DNA of 64,000 bases from CAXMST01 sp963700785 (GCA_963700785.1 CAVOYZ010000010.1:124001-188000), one strand, 5' to 3'. Counted from the stretch's first letter, positions 16,738 to 25,364 are shown. The notes: generated by a model not told the origin, from the sequence alone. Numbers and translations: made by a program.

Positions 16738-17555
16738 CGCCCCGACCCACCGCCCGCGAGCGCCAGCAGCGCCCGCTCACGCGCCGCGACGAAGGCCGGG
16801 TCCGTGACCACCTCCGCCCGGGGCACGGCGCGATCGGCCGGGCTCGGCTCGGCGAGCACGGTCCGCGCCGGGCGCTTCGAGAGGACGAGAACCCGGTCGG
16901 CGAGGTAGAGCGCCTCCTCGACGTCGTGGGTGACCAGCAGGACGGTCCGGGGCTCGGACCGCAGGGCCTCGATCAGCCAGACCTGAAGGTCCGCTCGGGT
17001 AATCGCGTCGAGGGCGGCGAACGGCTCGTCGAGCAGCAGTAGCGGCTTGCCGGTCAGCAGCGTGCGGGCGAACGCGACCCGCTGTCGCATCCCGCCCGAG
17101 AGCTCCGGTGGCCTCGCACCCTGGAAGCCGTCGAGGCCGAGCCGCTCGAACAGCGGCGCTGCCTCGCGGCGCGCCCGCTCGCGGGAGAGGCCGCGCAGCC
17201 GCGGCGCCAGCGCCGCGTTGTCGATCGCCCGCAGCCAGGGCAGGAGCATGTCGCGCTGGGGCATGTAGGCGCAGCGGCGGAGCCGTTCGGCTGCGGAGTC
17301 CAGGCCCTCGACGGCGAGTCGTCCCGCGCGTGGCTCAGCGAGCCCGGCGGCCAGCTCCAACAGCGTCGACTTGCCGCAACCCGAGGGCCCGACGACCGCC
17401 ACCGTCTCGCCGCGCCGCACCCGCAGATCGAGGCCCGCGATCACCTCGACGTCGCCGAATCCGTGCCGCACGCCCGCAAGCTCGAGCTCGACCTCCGGCG
17501 AGGCGGTCTCCGTGGGTCTGGGTGCTTGGGCCGGACCGGCCACCGTCTGTCGCAT
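16734..17555 (-). CDS. thiZ: Thiamine-precursor ABC transporter ATPase
   Basis: 273 residues, an SsuB/TauB-type ATPase: Walker A GPSGCGKST, Q-loop MPQRDMLLPWL, signature ELSGGMRQRVAFA, Walker B LLLLDEPFAALD and H-loop VTHDVEEA. It is the first gene of the operon. The ATG begins only a few bases after the TPP riboswitch, and its GGAGGGA ribosome site lies inside the 3' end of that element. Binding of TPP could therefore block translation directly. Confidence 0.88.
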   Translation of the reverse strand: MRQTVAGPAQAPRPTETASPEVELELAGVRHGFGDVEVIAGLDLRVRRGETVAVVGPSGCGKSTLLELAAGLAEPRAGRLAVEGLDSAAERLRRCAYMPQRDMLLPWLRAIDNAALAPRLRGLSRERARREAAPLFERLGLDGFQGARPPELSGGMRQRVAFARTLLTGKPLLLLDEPFAALDAITRADLQVWLIEALRSEPRTVLLVTHDVEEALYLADRVLVLSKRPARTVLAEPSPADRAVPRAEVVTDPAFVAARERALLALAGGGSGR

Positions 17556-17556
17556 T

Positions 17557-17663
17557 CTCCCTCCGCGCGCATTACCGCACAGGTTCGAAGGGTCAGCGCC
17601 GGGACGGCCGGGCCGGGGGACGCTATCTCAGCCCGCTTGCCCGCGAGCACCCCTGATCTCCTG
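17557..17663 (-). promoter_or_regulatory. TPP riboswitch (THI element)
   Basis: Read on the minus strand, the conserved parts occur in order: GGGGTGC, GGGCTGAGATAGCG, a long GC-rich P3 insert, ACCCTTCGAACCTG, GCGGTAATGCGCGC and GGAGGGA just before the ATG. CUGAGA and ACCCUU..GAACCUG..GGUAAUGC are the TPP-binding hallmarks. The ribosome site GGAGGGA is at its 3' edge, so control is probably at translation. It regulates thiZ-thiX-thiY. Confidence 0.93.
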
Positions 17664-17686
17664 GGTCCAGTCTAGTGCAGGTTTTC

Positions 17687-19078
17687 CTACTCGGCCGCCT
17701 CGATTCCACCGGCGATGACGTTGACGAAGTCCTCGAGATGCTTCGTCGTCCAGCACTCGAAGGCGCGGGTCACGAACGGCTCGTATGCGGCCATCACCGA
17801 GTCCCCGTAGTTCCAGTAGAGGCGGGGCTCGGGGTTGAGCCAGAAGCTGCGGCCCGACCGCTCGGTGATCCGGGCGAAGACCTCGGGGTGTGGGTCGCGG
17901 CCGTTGGTCCGTGCGTCACCGAGGATGATCACGGTCGAGCGGGGATCGAGGTCACCGGAGATCTCGGCCATGAACTCGTTCCAGACCCGCCCGTAGTCGG
18001 TGTAGCCGGAGACATCGGCCACGCCCCCGTCGCGGCTGATCGCCTCGCTGATCTTGCGGAAGTCGCGCTCCTTCTCGAAGGTCTCGGTCACCTCGCTGAT
18101 CCGCTCGATGAAGACGAAGCTGCGGAGCTTGCGAAACGAGTCGTGCAGGGCGTGCAGAACGCTGAGGAAGAAGACGCTGGCCGAGGTGACCGAGGTGGAG
18201 ACGTCGCAGAGCACGTAGATCTCCGGGCGCCGCGGTCGCTTCGGCCGGTAGCGCAGGCGCATCGGCACGCCGCCGGTCTCGAGCGAGCTGCGCATCGTCC
18301 GCCGGATGTCGACCACCTGCCCGCGCCGGCGTCCGCGCTGCTCGTGGCCGAGCGTCGCCAGGCGGCGCTTGAGCTGGGCGACGGCGCGGTGCACGGCGGC
18401 GAGATCCTGGGTCGGGCTGGTCGGGAGCGCCCGGTCCAGCTCGGCGAGCGGACGGGCCGGGGGGAGCGTCTCGCTGCGTTCGATCAGCGCCCGCTCGAGC
18501 TCCTCGCGAAGGTGACCCTCGAACTGGCGCATGCTCTCGCGATCCAGCGTCGGGACCTGATCGGAGTCGAGCTCGTCGCTGGGCGCTGTCTGCCCGGGTT
18601 GCAGGCCGAGCGTCCGGCGAATCCGCTGCACGTCGACTCCGACGACCCCGGATCCCTGGCCCTGGCGACCGAAGGCGGCCACCGCCAGCCGAGCCAGATC
18701 TCGCATCTCGCCCTCGCTGCCCTCCGCGATCGCCCGCCGGACCAGCTCCTGGAGCTGGTCGAGGTCGAGCCGCTCGCCGCCCTCGAACCGCTGCTCCCCC
18801 TCGCTGATCCCCTGCTCGAGAGCCTCGCGCTCGGTGGCGCGGAAGAAGAAGCGATCGAAGATCAGCTCGAACACCCGCCGGTCCTCCTGGGACTTGGCCA
18901 GCGTCGCCGCGAGCGCCTCGCGGAAGTCCTCGCGCTGCTCCCAGGGAATCGCGGAGACCGCGGCGAAGCCGTCGAGGATCTCCGAGGTTCCGACCGCGAC
19001 GCCCTGCCGGCGCAGCTCGTCGCAGAAGGCGACGAGCTTCGGAGCCAGCCCAGCCGGGAGCGGCGGCGGCTCGGCCAT
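17687..19078 (-). CDS. VWA domain protein of the CoxE/MoxR-partner type
   Basis: 463 residues. The N-terminal helical region (1 to about 270) contains KLVAFCDELRRQGVAVGTSE typical of CoxE-like proteins. The C-terminal von Willebrand A domain has the MIDAS loop DVSTSVTSAS and a later TDYG loop (VSGYTDYGRVWNEFM). VIILGDARTNG is the third metal-site strand. These proteins work with MoxR-type AAA ATPases as chaperones that insert cofactors or activate enzyme complexes. The partner ATPase is 6 nt upstream in the same operon. No obvious client enzyme (for example CO dehydrogenase) is in the window. Confidence 0.85.
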   Translation of the reverse strand: MAEPPPLPAGLAPKLVAFCDELRRQGVAVGTSEILDGFAAVSAIPWEQREDFREALAATLAKSQEDRRVFELIFDRFFFRATEREALEQGISEGEQRFEGGERLDLDQLQELVRRAIAEGSEGEMRDLARLAVAAFGRQGQGSGVVGVDVQRIRRTLGLQPGQTAPSDELDSDQVPTLDRESMRQFEGHLREELERALIERSETLPPARPLAELDRALPTSPTQDLAAVHRAVAQLKRRLATLGHEQRGRRRGQVVDIRRTMRSSLETGGVPMRLRYRPKRPRRPEIYVLCDVSTSVTSASVFFLSVLHALHDSFRKLRSFVFIERISEVTETFEKERDFRKISEAISRDGGVADVSGYTDYGRVWNEFMAEISGDLDPRSTVIILGDARTNGRDPHPEVFARITERSGRSFWLNPEPRLYWNYGDSVMAAYEPFVTRAFECWTTKHLEDFVNVIAGGIEAAE

Positions 19079-19084
19079 CGATCC

Positions 19085-20035
19085 TCAGTTGCCGCCCGCG
19101 ACCTGCTGTGGCAGGGTCTTGGTCAGCCGCATGCCGACCCGCTCGGCGACCAGGTCGATGTCGGTGCGGTGCTTGACGATGATGCTCATCGTCTGCTCGA
19201 ACAGCTGCTCGTCGATGTCGTCGGCGCCGAGTAGCAGCAGCGCCCGGGCCCAGTCGATCGACTCGGCGATCGACGGCGGCTTCTTCAGATCCAGCTCCCG
19301 GACCATGCCGACCACCTCGACCAGTCGGCGGGCGAGCGCCTCGTCGAGCTCCGGCGCGTGCAGGCGGACGATCGCCATCTCGCGCTCGGCCTCGGGGTAG
19401 TCGAGCCAGAGATACAGGCAGCGCCGCTTCAGCGCCTCGGTCAGCTCCCGCGAGTTGTTCGAGGTGAGGACGACGATCGGGTGGGTGGTCGCCTCGACCA
19501 CGCCGAGCTCGGGGATCGAGATCTGGAAGTCGGAGAGGACCTCGAGCAGCATCGCCTCGAACTCCTGATCGGTCTTGTCGATCTCATCGATCAGCAGCAC
19601 GACCGGCCGCTCGGAGGCGATCGCCGTCAGCAGCGGGCGGGTCAGCAGGAACTCGTCGGTGAAGATCTCGTCGAAGGAGGTCGTTCCCACGGCGGGCTCG
19701 TCGTCGCCGTCCGCCGGCGCGGTCGCCGCCTCAGCCTGAATCCGCAGCAGCTGCTTGCGGTAGTTCCACTCGTACAGCGCCTTCGATTCGTCGAGCCCCT
19801 CGTAGCACTGGAGACGGATCAGCTCCCTGCCGCTGGCCCGGGCCAGCGCCTTGGCCAGCTCCGTCTTGCCGACCCCGGCGGGTCCCTCGACCAGGATCGG
19901 CTTGCCGAGGCGCTGCGCCAGATGCGAGACCAGGGCCGCCGATTCGTCGGCCAGGTAGCCGACCTCCTCGAGCGCCCGGCGGGTGCCGTCGACGGAATCG
20001 GGCTCGCCCGCGACGGTGTCTGGTGCGTCGGCCAT
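19085..20035 (-). CDS. MoxR family AAA+ ATPase
   Basis: 316 residues. Walker A GPAGVGKTEL, Walker B VVLLIDEIDKTD, sensor I VLTSNNSREL and the arginine-finger region ALKRRCLYLWLDYPE mark a MoxR-group ATPase. A short Asp-rich insertion (APADGDDEPA) lies between the core strands. I chose ATG 20035; the longer open frame beyond it is antisense to a coiled-coil gene. It is followed at 6 nt by the VWA partner, the usual order for MoxR-VWA chaperone pairs. Confidence 0.88.
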   Translation of the reverse strand: MADAPDTVAGEPDSVDGTRRALEEVGYLADESAALVSHLAQRLGKPILVEGPAGVGKTELAKALARASGRELIRLQCYEGLDESKALYEWNYRKQLLRIQAEAATAPADGDDEPAVGTTSFDEIFTDEFLLTRPLLTAIASERPVVLLIDEIDKTDQEFEAMLLEVLSDFQISIPELGVVEATTHPIVVLTSNNSRELTEALKRRCLYLWLDYPEAEREMAIVRLHAPELDEALARRLVEVVGMVRELDLKKPPSIAESIDWARALLLLGADDIDEQLFEQTMSIIVKHRTDIDLVAERVGMRLTKTLPQQVAGGN

Positions 20036-20047
20036 CGAAAGCCTGAT

Positions 20048-20053
20048 GATAAT
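20048..20053 (+). promoter_or_regulatory. -10 box GATAAT, leaderless start
   Basis: GATAAT ends 6 nt before ATG 20060 and differs from TATAAT by one base. No ribosome site lies between. It is divergent from the MoxR gene. Confidence 0.5.
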
Positions 20054-20059
20054 GCGGGT

Positions 20060-20269
20060 ATGTTGCTGACCCTCGCCGACCTGCTGCCGGACTCCTCGAC
20101 CTACTACGGCGTCCTGATGGGGGCGGGTCTGTTGCTGGGCGTATACGCTCACGCAGCGAAGATGCCGCGACTGGTCGCATTCTCGATTCTGCTCGTGTTC
20201 CTGACGACGCTGCTGACCCTGCTCGCGGCGCGCACCTTCCAGGGCGACACCGGGACACCGCTGCCCTGA
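20060..20269 (+). CDS. Small two-TM membrane protein
   Basis: 69 residues with two hydrophobic segments: GVLMGAGLLLGVYAHAA (about 20-36) and VAFSILLVFLTTLLTLLAA (about 42-60). The short soluble end is FQGDTGTPLP. The size and layout suggest a small helper membrane protein. The start is supported by the -10 box 6 nt upstream. It lies in the divergent space next to the MoxR/VWA pair, but no function can be assigned. Confidence 0.55.
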   Translation: MLLTLADLLPDSSTYYGVLMGAGLLLGVYAHAAKMPRLVAFSILLVFLTTLLTLLAARTFQGDTGTPLP

Positions 20270-20350
20270 TGCCGGCCGACGCCCCAGGATTCGCCCAACG
20301 GCCCGCCGCCGCTCCAAAGCGTTGCCGATTCCGGTTGTATTGGGGCCTTG

Positions 20351-21427
20351 ATGGCTGACCACGAAGGCACCCGGAGTCAACCCGGCCGATCGGGCCGGCC
20401 CGCAGGGGCGGAGGCTGCCGTCGCCCGCGAGGCGATCGACGGGCTCGGCACCGCGGTCGCCGAGGCGCGCCGCAGCGGCGTCGAGGTCCTCGCCGAAGAC
20501 CTGCGCAGGATCACCGAGGAGGCCCGCGAGGCTGGGATTCGCGCTGCCGGCGCCGAGGCCAGGGCGGGTGAGGCCCTCGACCAGAAGGGGGAGGCGGAGC
20601 AACGAGCGGAGCGGGCGCGAGAGGCCGCCGAGGAGGCGGAGCGGTCGGCGCTCGTGGCCGCCGACGGTGCCGCACAGCGATACGAGGAGCGGCTGACCGA
20701 GAGTCGCCAGAAGCTCCGCCGGCAGGCCGAGCAGAAGCTGCGGGCGGCGGGCCTGAAGCTCCAGCGGGACGCTGCCGCCAAGGTCCGCGAGCAGGTCGAG
20801 GTCTCGGTTGCGGAGCGGCGTGAGCAGATCGAGCTGCAGCTGCGCCGCCGCCAGGAGCAGCTCGACGCCGAGGCGGACGGGCTCCGCGCCGCGGTCGAGA
20901 ACCAGATCGCAGAACGGACGCGGGCCGCCGAGCAGCGTGCGGAGGCCGCCGAGCGCGACCGTGACGAGCTCCAGCGCCGTCTCAGCGCCGCCGAGGGCAG
21001 GCTCGAGCGGATCGCCGAGAAGTTTGCGGTCGAGGCCGGGGGCGAGGCTCGCCGCGAGGCTGAGAAGCGGCTCGCCGCGGAGGCAGAGCGGGTCCGCCGC
21101 CGTGAGCAGGCGGCGGCTGAGCACCAGCTCGAGCGAGCGACCCGGGAGGCGGAGCAGGACACCAAGCGCAGGCTGGTCGCGGAGCAACGGCGCGTCCGCG
21201 AGGAGGCCGAGCAGCGGGCGCGCGAGGAGGCCGAGCGCCGCGCCGCCGATCTCGAGCGCCGGCTTCGGGCTCAGACCAAGCGCGAGGCGACCGAGGCAGC
21301 CCGGCGCCTCGAGGAGCAGGCGCGGCGACGGCGTGCGCAGATCGAGGCCGAGGTGCGCGAGCGCGCCGACCTCGAGGCCCGGGAGGCCGCGGATCGTGCC
21401 CGCCTGGCCGTCCTCAAAGGCGAGTAG
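20351..21427 (+). CDS. Long coiled-coil protein
   Basis: 358 residues, almost entirely charged Ala/Glu/Arg/Gln heptads from about residue 60 to the end (for example ERRAADLERRLRAQTKREAT). No enzymatic domain or TM segment is visible. The N-terminal 20 residues (DHEGTRSQPGRSGRPAGAEA) are unstructured. Such proteins are scaffolds or filament-forming (DivIVA-like or cytoskeletal) factors, but no particular family can be named. The start is the ATG at 20351, directly after a TTG that could also serve. A strong hairpin follows the stop. Confidence 0.65.
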   Translation: MADHEGTRSQPGRSGRPAGAEAAVAREAIDGLGTAVAEARRSGVEVLAEDLRRITEEAREAGIRAAGAEARAGEALDQKGEAEQRAERAREAAEEAERSALVAADGAAQRYEERLTESRQKLRRQAEQKLRAAGLKLQRDAAAKVREQVEVSVAERREQIELQLRRRQEQLDAEADGLRAAVENQIAERTRAAEQRAEAAERDRDELQRRLSAAEGRLERIAEKFAVEAGGEARREAEKRLAAEAERVRRREQAAAEHQLERATREAEQDTKRRLVAEQRRVREEAEQRAREEAERRAADLERRLRAQTKREATEAARRLEEQARRRRAQIEAEVRERADLEAREAADRARLAVLKGE

Positions 21428-21439
21428 CCCGGGCCGCCC

Positions 21440-21483
21440 CGCGAGCCGGCCCACCAAGGAACGGTGGTGGGGGCCGGCTCGCG
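21440..21483. terminator. Hairpin terminator between coiled-coil gene and glnK
   Basis: An 11-bp perfect outer stem (21440-21450 with 21473-21483) extends inward with CCACC/GGTGG pairing. It separates convergent genes. Confidence 0.65.
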
Positions 21484-21507
21484 CTTCGTGGGCGGTCTTG
21501 GTTCGGG

Positions 21508-21879
21508 TCAGGCCGCCGGGACCTCAGGTCCCTCGTGCGCCTGCAGCACGTCCTCGCCCTCCTCTCCCGTCCGGATGCGAATCGCTTCCTCGACGGGGAC
21601 GACGAAGATCTTGCCGTCACCGACAGATCCCGTCCGGGCGTGCTTGAGGATCGTCTCGACGACGATCTCCTTCTCGGAGTCATCGATCACGCACTCGATC
21701 TTGAGCTTCGGCCGCACGTTGACGGTCAGGCTCGCGCCTCGGTAGTGCTCGACGACGCCCTTCTGACGCCCCGAGCCCTTGACCTCGGAGATCGAGAGGG
21801 ACGGGATGCCCTGTTCGAGCAACTCCTGACGGATCGGCTCGAACGCCTCATGGCGGATGAACGCCTCTACCTTCTTCAT
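21508..21879 (-). CDS. glnK: PII nitrogen regulatory protein
   Basis: 123 residues. The PII fold is clear: MKKVEAFIRHEAFEPIRQEL, T-loop GRQKGVVEHYRGASLTVN, B-loop TGSVGDGKIFVVPVEEA and C-loop IRIRTGEEG. Such trimers sense ATP/ADP and 2-oxoglutarate and plug AmtB through the T-loop. Position 51, the Tyr that is uridylylated or adenylylated in many species, is Leu here, whereas Tyr46 is kept, so canonical covalent control seems absent. It lies 16 nt after amtB, in the classical amtB-glnK order. Confidence 0.93.
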   Translation of the reverse strand: MKKVEAFIRHEAFEPIRQELLEQGIPSLSISEVKGSGRQKGVVEHYRGASLTVNVRPKLKIECVIDDSEKEIVVETILKHARTGSVGDGKIFVVPVEEAIRIRTGEEGEDVLQAHEGPEVPAA

Positions 21880-21895
21880 CTTGCGTACCTCCTTC

Positions 21896-23386
21896 CTATG
21901 ACGCGGTCGGACGCGCTGTCGCTGTGGTTACGGAGCTGGCTACCGGAGTTCCGGCCACATGTGGCTCGAAAGCACCGACCGGGTACTCCTCCTGCGGGAT
22001 GAACGCCTCCGGGTACCCGTACATCCCGTGGGTCGAGATGTCGAGACCGGAGAGCTCTTCCTCCTCGGAGACCCGGAGACCGATCGTAGCCTTGATCGCT
22101 GCGAACGTCGCGTAGGAGATCGCAAGCACCACGGCGAACGTCGCGACGACCGCCACGGCCTGGACTCCGAGCTGGCCGAGCGCGCCGGCGAACTCGACGT
22201 TGCCGTCCGTGATCCCGTACCAGATCCCTGGGCTGGCGCCATCGACGATCAGTCGCGGTGAGGCGAACAGGCCGACCGCGAGCGTTCCCCAGATGCCTGC
22301 CAGGCCGTGCGCAGACAGCGCGCCGACCGGATCGTCCAGGTACTTCTCGATCGTCAGTACGCCGTAGACGACCACCACACCGGCGATCAGGCCGATGATC
22401 GGCGCCGCCCAGAACTCGACGAACCCGGACGGGGCGGTGACCCCGACCAGGCCGGCGATCGCCCCGTTGCCGGCCATGCCGACATCGAGCGTCTTCGTCT
22501 TCATGTAGACGACGCCGAGCGCACCGATCACGCCTGCGGCCGCGGCCAGCTGCGTGTTCAGCATGACCTCGCCGAAGAACGCGCCGCTGGTCTCGAAGGT
22601 CGAGCCACCGTTGAACCCGAACCAGCCGATCCAGAGGATCATCACCCCGAGGCCGACGATCGGCATCGAGTGGCCCGGGATCGCCCGTGGCTTGCCGTCG
22701 CTGCCGTACTTTCCGATTCTCGGGCCGAGCAGCAGCAGCGCCGCGAGGCCGCCGACGGCACCGGTTAGGTGCACGACCGAGGATCCGGCGAAGTCCATCA
22801 CCGGCTTGCCCAGTGGCCCATCGATCGAGAGCAGGCCGCCGCCCCAGACCGCGTGAGCGATCAGCGGGTAGATGATCGCGCCGAAGACGACCGCGTAGAT
22901 CACGTAGGAGGCGAACTTGATCCGCTCGAGCGTGGTTCCCCAGACGATCGCCAGAGAGACGGCACAGAACGCCAGCCCGAACAGCATCAGCATCGCGTCC
23001 GGTCCTGCGACCGCGAACGCGTCCTCTCCGCTTCCGATCACCTGATCGAAGTGGAAGAAGAACCCGCTGGTGCCGAACAGGTCGTTGCCGGGCCCGTTGA
23101 TCCCGTAGCCGACCGCCCACCAGACAAGCGTGACGATGCCGAGGTTGACGAGGATCTTGGCCACTCCGGCCCCTGCGTTCTTCTGCCTGGAGAAGCCGAT
23201 CTCCAAGAACAGGAACCCGGCCTGCATCAGGAAGACGAGGGCTGTCGCCACCGCCACCCAGACCATATCCAGTTCGAGGGCCTTCGCTTCGACCAGGTTT
23301 GCGACGTCCTGGGCGGAGGCGATCGCGGGCAGTGCCAGCGAGATCACCATTGCCATCAGGGCCGCGAGGCTGAGCCTCTTGGTCAT
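21896..23386 (-). CDS. amtB: Ammonium transporter
   Basis: 496 residues from ATG 23386. A cleavable signal (KRLSLAALMAMVISLALPAIASA) precedes about 11 TM segments. Amt hallmarks are LFLEIGFSRQKNAG, DFAGSSVVHLTGAVGG (channel His), WFGFNGGST and the second His in GALSAHGLAGIWG. The cytoplasmic tail (about 60 residues, SGLDISTHGMYGYPEAFIP) is the usual actinobacterial Amt tail. GAAGGG stands 9 nt before the ATG; an upstream ATG at 23404 would add only six residues. It moves ammonium/ammonia and is gated by the PII protein encoded next. Confidence 0.93.
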   Translation of the reverse strand: MTKRLSLAALMAMVISLALPAIASAQDVANLVEAKALELDMVWVAVATALVFLMQAGFLFLEIGFSRQKNAGAGVAKILVNLGIVTLVWWAVGYGINGPGNDLFGTSGFFFHFDQVIGSGEDAFAVAGPDAMLMLFGLAFCAVSLAIVWGTTLERIKFASYVIYAVVFGAIIYPLIAHAVWGGGLLSIDGPLGKPVMDFAGSSVVHLTGAVGGLAALLLLGPRIGKYGSDGKPRAIPGHSMPIVGLGVMILWIGWFGFNGGSTFETSGAFFGEVMLNTQLAAAAGVIGALGVVYMKTKTLDVGMAGNGAIAGLVGVTAPSGFVEFWAAPIIGLIAGVVVVYGVLTIEKYLDDPVGALSAHGLAGIWGTLAVGLFASPRLIVDGASPGIWYGITDGNVEFAGALGQLGVQAVAVVATFAVVLAISYATFAAIKATIGLRVSEEEELSGLDISTHGMYGYPEAFIPQEEYPVGAFEPHVAGTPVASSVTTATARPTAS

Positions 23387-23538
23387 TGTGCTGTTCCCTT
23401 CCATCGCCGCACGGGTGCGCGGCGGTCGCGTTTTCGGACACGTCCAGTCTGCGGTGCCCCCCGCCCCCCATGTTTGGACCGGAGTCGAAAATTCGGCTCG
23501 GCGCTTTGTACGCAGCGGCGGAGCCGCGAGCGCGGCTC

Positions 23539-24459
23539 TCAGCGCAGGGTTCGGGCTGGAGCCGCCGCCGGCGTGCCGGGCGCCGGGACGGCCACCGGTC
23601 CAGGCTCATCGCCGACGATCAGCTCGCCACGCTCGCGTGCCATCTCGATCATCGCCGGGTCTCCGCCCAGCTCGGCCCACTTCTCGCGAGCCGCGCCGTG
23701 AAGGTCGTCGAGGAAGCCGTCGGTGTGGAGCGGGTCGTGGTGGAAGAGCAGCGTTCGCTTCGCGCGGACCCGCTTGGCGAAGGTCAGCGTGTCGGTGATC
23801 CGCGAGTGGCCCCAGCCCTCGTGACCGGGGTACTCGTCATCGGTGTACTGGCAATCGTGGATCAGCAGATCGGCGTCGCGAGCGAGGTTGTAGCCGGAGA
23901 TCCACTCCGCGTCGAGCTCGTCCAGGCGCGCGCCCAGCGCCGGCTCGTGATCGGAGATGTAGCAGAGCGTGGTGTCCCCGTCGGTGATCCGGAAGCCGAG
24001 CGTCGGCCCGCGATGGGTGACCGCCTCGGCGCGGATCTTCGCCCCCCCGATCTCCCACTCGCTCGCGGGCGCGTCGAGGAAGGAGACGTCGCAGGGGAGC
24101 TCTCTGACCTCGACCGGGGAAAGGGGCGCCGAGATGTAGCGGGCGATCCGTGCCTCGAGCGACGCCTCCGGCGAGCTCGGGCCCCAGATCCGGATCGTCG
24201 ACTCGGCCCGGAAGCAGGGCGGGAAGAACATCAGCCCCTGGATGTGGTCGAGGTGCAGATGGGTGAGCAGGATGTTGATCCGGGGCAGGTCCGGCGGCAG
24301 CGCGAAGCCGAGCGTGCGGATTCCGGTGCCGGCGTCGATGATCAGCGTCTCGCCCGTCGAGAGCGTCACCTCGACGCAGGAGGTGTTGCCGCCGTAGCGG
24401 TTCATCTCCGGACCGGGAGCGGGAACCGACCCGCGCGCCCCCCAAACCCTGACCCTCAT
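23539..24459 (-). CDS. MBL-fold metallohydrolase (phosphodiesterase-like)
   Basis: 306 residues. The metallo-beta-lactamase core has RVWGARGSVPAPG at the start, IIDAGTGIRTLG, the metal site THLHLDHIQG, then THRGPTLGFRI, YISDHEP and DLLIHDCQYTD, and LFHHDPLHTD. The start pattern WGaRGSxP.P resembles MBL enzymes tied to cyclic-nucleotide or PAS signalling. The small PAS gene 13 nt upstream supports a signalling role. About 40 C-terminal residues (Pro/Ala-rich) are probably disordered. No substrate can be stated. Confidence 0.8.
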   Translation of the reverse strand: MRVRVWGARGSVPAPGPEMNRYGGNTSCVEVTLSTGETLIIDAGTGIRTLGFALPPDLPRINILLTHLHLDHIQGLMFFPPCFRAESTIRIWGPSSPEASLEARIARYISAPLSPVEVRELPCDVSFLDAPASEWEIGGAKIRAEAVTHRGPTLGFRITDGDTTLCYISDHEPALGARLDELDAEWISGYNLARDADLLIHDCQYTDDEYPGHEGWGHSRITDTLTFAKRVRAKRTLLFHHDPLHTDGFLDDLHGAAREKWAELGGDPAMIEMARERGELIVGDEPGPVAVPAPGTPAAAPARTLR

Positions 24460-24472
24460 CGCGTCACCCCGA

Positions 24473-24913
24473 TCACACCGCCTCGTGCTGGCCGGTCACC
24501 AGCTTGCGCGCCTGCTCCTCGTCCAGGGGCCAGAAGAAGACGATCGCCCCGGAGGCCCCGTGCACGTTGCTGATGATCGGCATTCCGCTCGCGGCGATCT
24601 CATAGCGATGGCCCTTGGTCGAGCGAATCGTGAAGTTGGCATGCGCCGGGCGGCCGTCTCGCAGCGCGACCGTCAGCGGCAGCCTCTCGACCTCGATCGG
24701 GTCCCCATCGGTATCGAACGGGCCGAAGGTCTCGATCCAGTCGGCCGGGCTCATCCGGCCGATCTCCTCGAAGGGCACGCCGAGCAGTGCTCCTGCCCCC
24801 TCGTTGTAGAACAGCAGCGAGCCGTCCTTGGCGACCAGAAATGCGGGCGTGGCGATACTGGTCAGGAGGTTCCTGGCGAGGATCAGTTCGAGCGGTTTTT
24901 GCTGCCCCGACAT
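24473..24913 (-). CDS. Single PAS-domain protein
   Basis: 146 residues consisting of one PAS domain: LLTSIATPAFLVAKDGSLLF, YNEGAGALLGVPFEEIGRMS, then a DGRPAHANFTIRSTKGHRYE strand pair and IVFFWPLDEEQA. No output domain is attached. Stand-alone PAS proteins bind ligands (haem, flavin, small molecules) or dimerise. It is the first gene of a two-gene operon with the MBL enzyme, so it may steer that enzyme's activity. The start ATG has no strong ribosome site. Confidence 0.75.
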   Translation of the reverse strand: MSGQQKPLELILARNLLTSIATPAFLVAKDGSLLFYNEGAGALLGVPFEEIGRMSPADWIETFGPFDTDGDPIEVERLPLTVALRDGRPAHANFTIRSTKGHRYEIAASGMPIISNVHGASGAIVFFWPLDEEQARKLVTGQHEAV

Positions 24914-25102
24914 GCGAGACGGCCCATTGTTCCATCACGCGCCCCTCCGGTCACCCGAGAGGCTCCCGCTTGGGGGGCTTGGTGCGCCTCAGGGCGCGGG
25001 TGCTCAGAGCGATCTAAGAACGCGTCGCCAGGCGTCAACTTCCCGTCCGCACGGGCGGGCAGCATCCAGCGGGGCGCGGGCCGTCAAGCGGCCCGCCGGC
25101 GG

Positions 25103-25252
25103 TCAGCCGTTGAGCTTCCCGATCCTGAAGATCTTCGTGCCGCAGTCGGGGCAGGTGCCCTGAATCGCCGGCCTACCGTTCTTCATCGTGATCTGCTGGG
25201 GGTCCTTGATCTCGACCTTCTTGCGCTCCTTGACGCAGTATCCCTCGGCCAT
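25103..25252 (-). CDS. DUF5679 small zinc-ribbon-like protein
   Basis: 49 residues: GYCVKERKKVEIKDPQQITM, then NGRPAIQGTCPDCGTKIFRI. The family pattern of DUF5679 is met, with TCPDCGTK as the second metal knuckle. The first knuckle, often CxxC, is CVKE here, so only three Cys remain. GGAAGGAGAGG precedes the ATG by a few bases, giving a strong start. The function of the family is not known. Confidence 0.8.
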   Translation of the reverse strand: MAEGYCVKERKKVEIKDPQQITMKNGRPAIQGTCPDCGTKIFRIGKLNG

Positions 25253-25364
25253 TGAGACCTCTCCTTCCGGGCGCATAGCACCCCGTTTGACCCGGTAGTC
25301 GTGCTGCAACGCCCAACCACCATCGAGCCGAATGTAGACGGGATGGCGGACGGCACGCCTGCCG

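Noticed and set aside
19085..21457. A 790-codon extension of the MoxR ATPase
   Set aside because: The added part is antisense to the coiled-coil gene at 20351-21427 and lacks any family similarity; ATG 20035 gives the normal MoxR length.
25265..25285. GGTGCTATGCGC near the DUF5679 gene as a fourth copy of the hairpin repeat core
   Set aside because: Only about ten bases match and neither the partner GCATAGC nor the outer arms are present.
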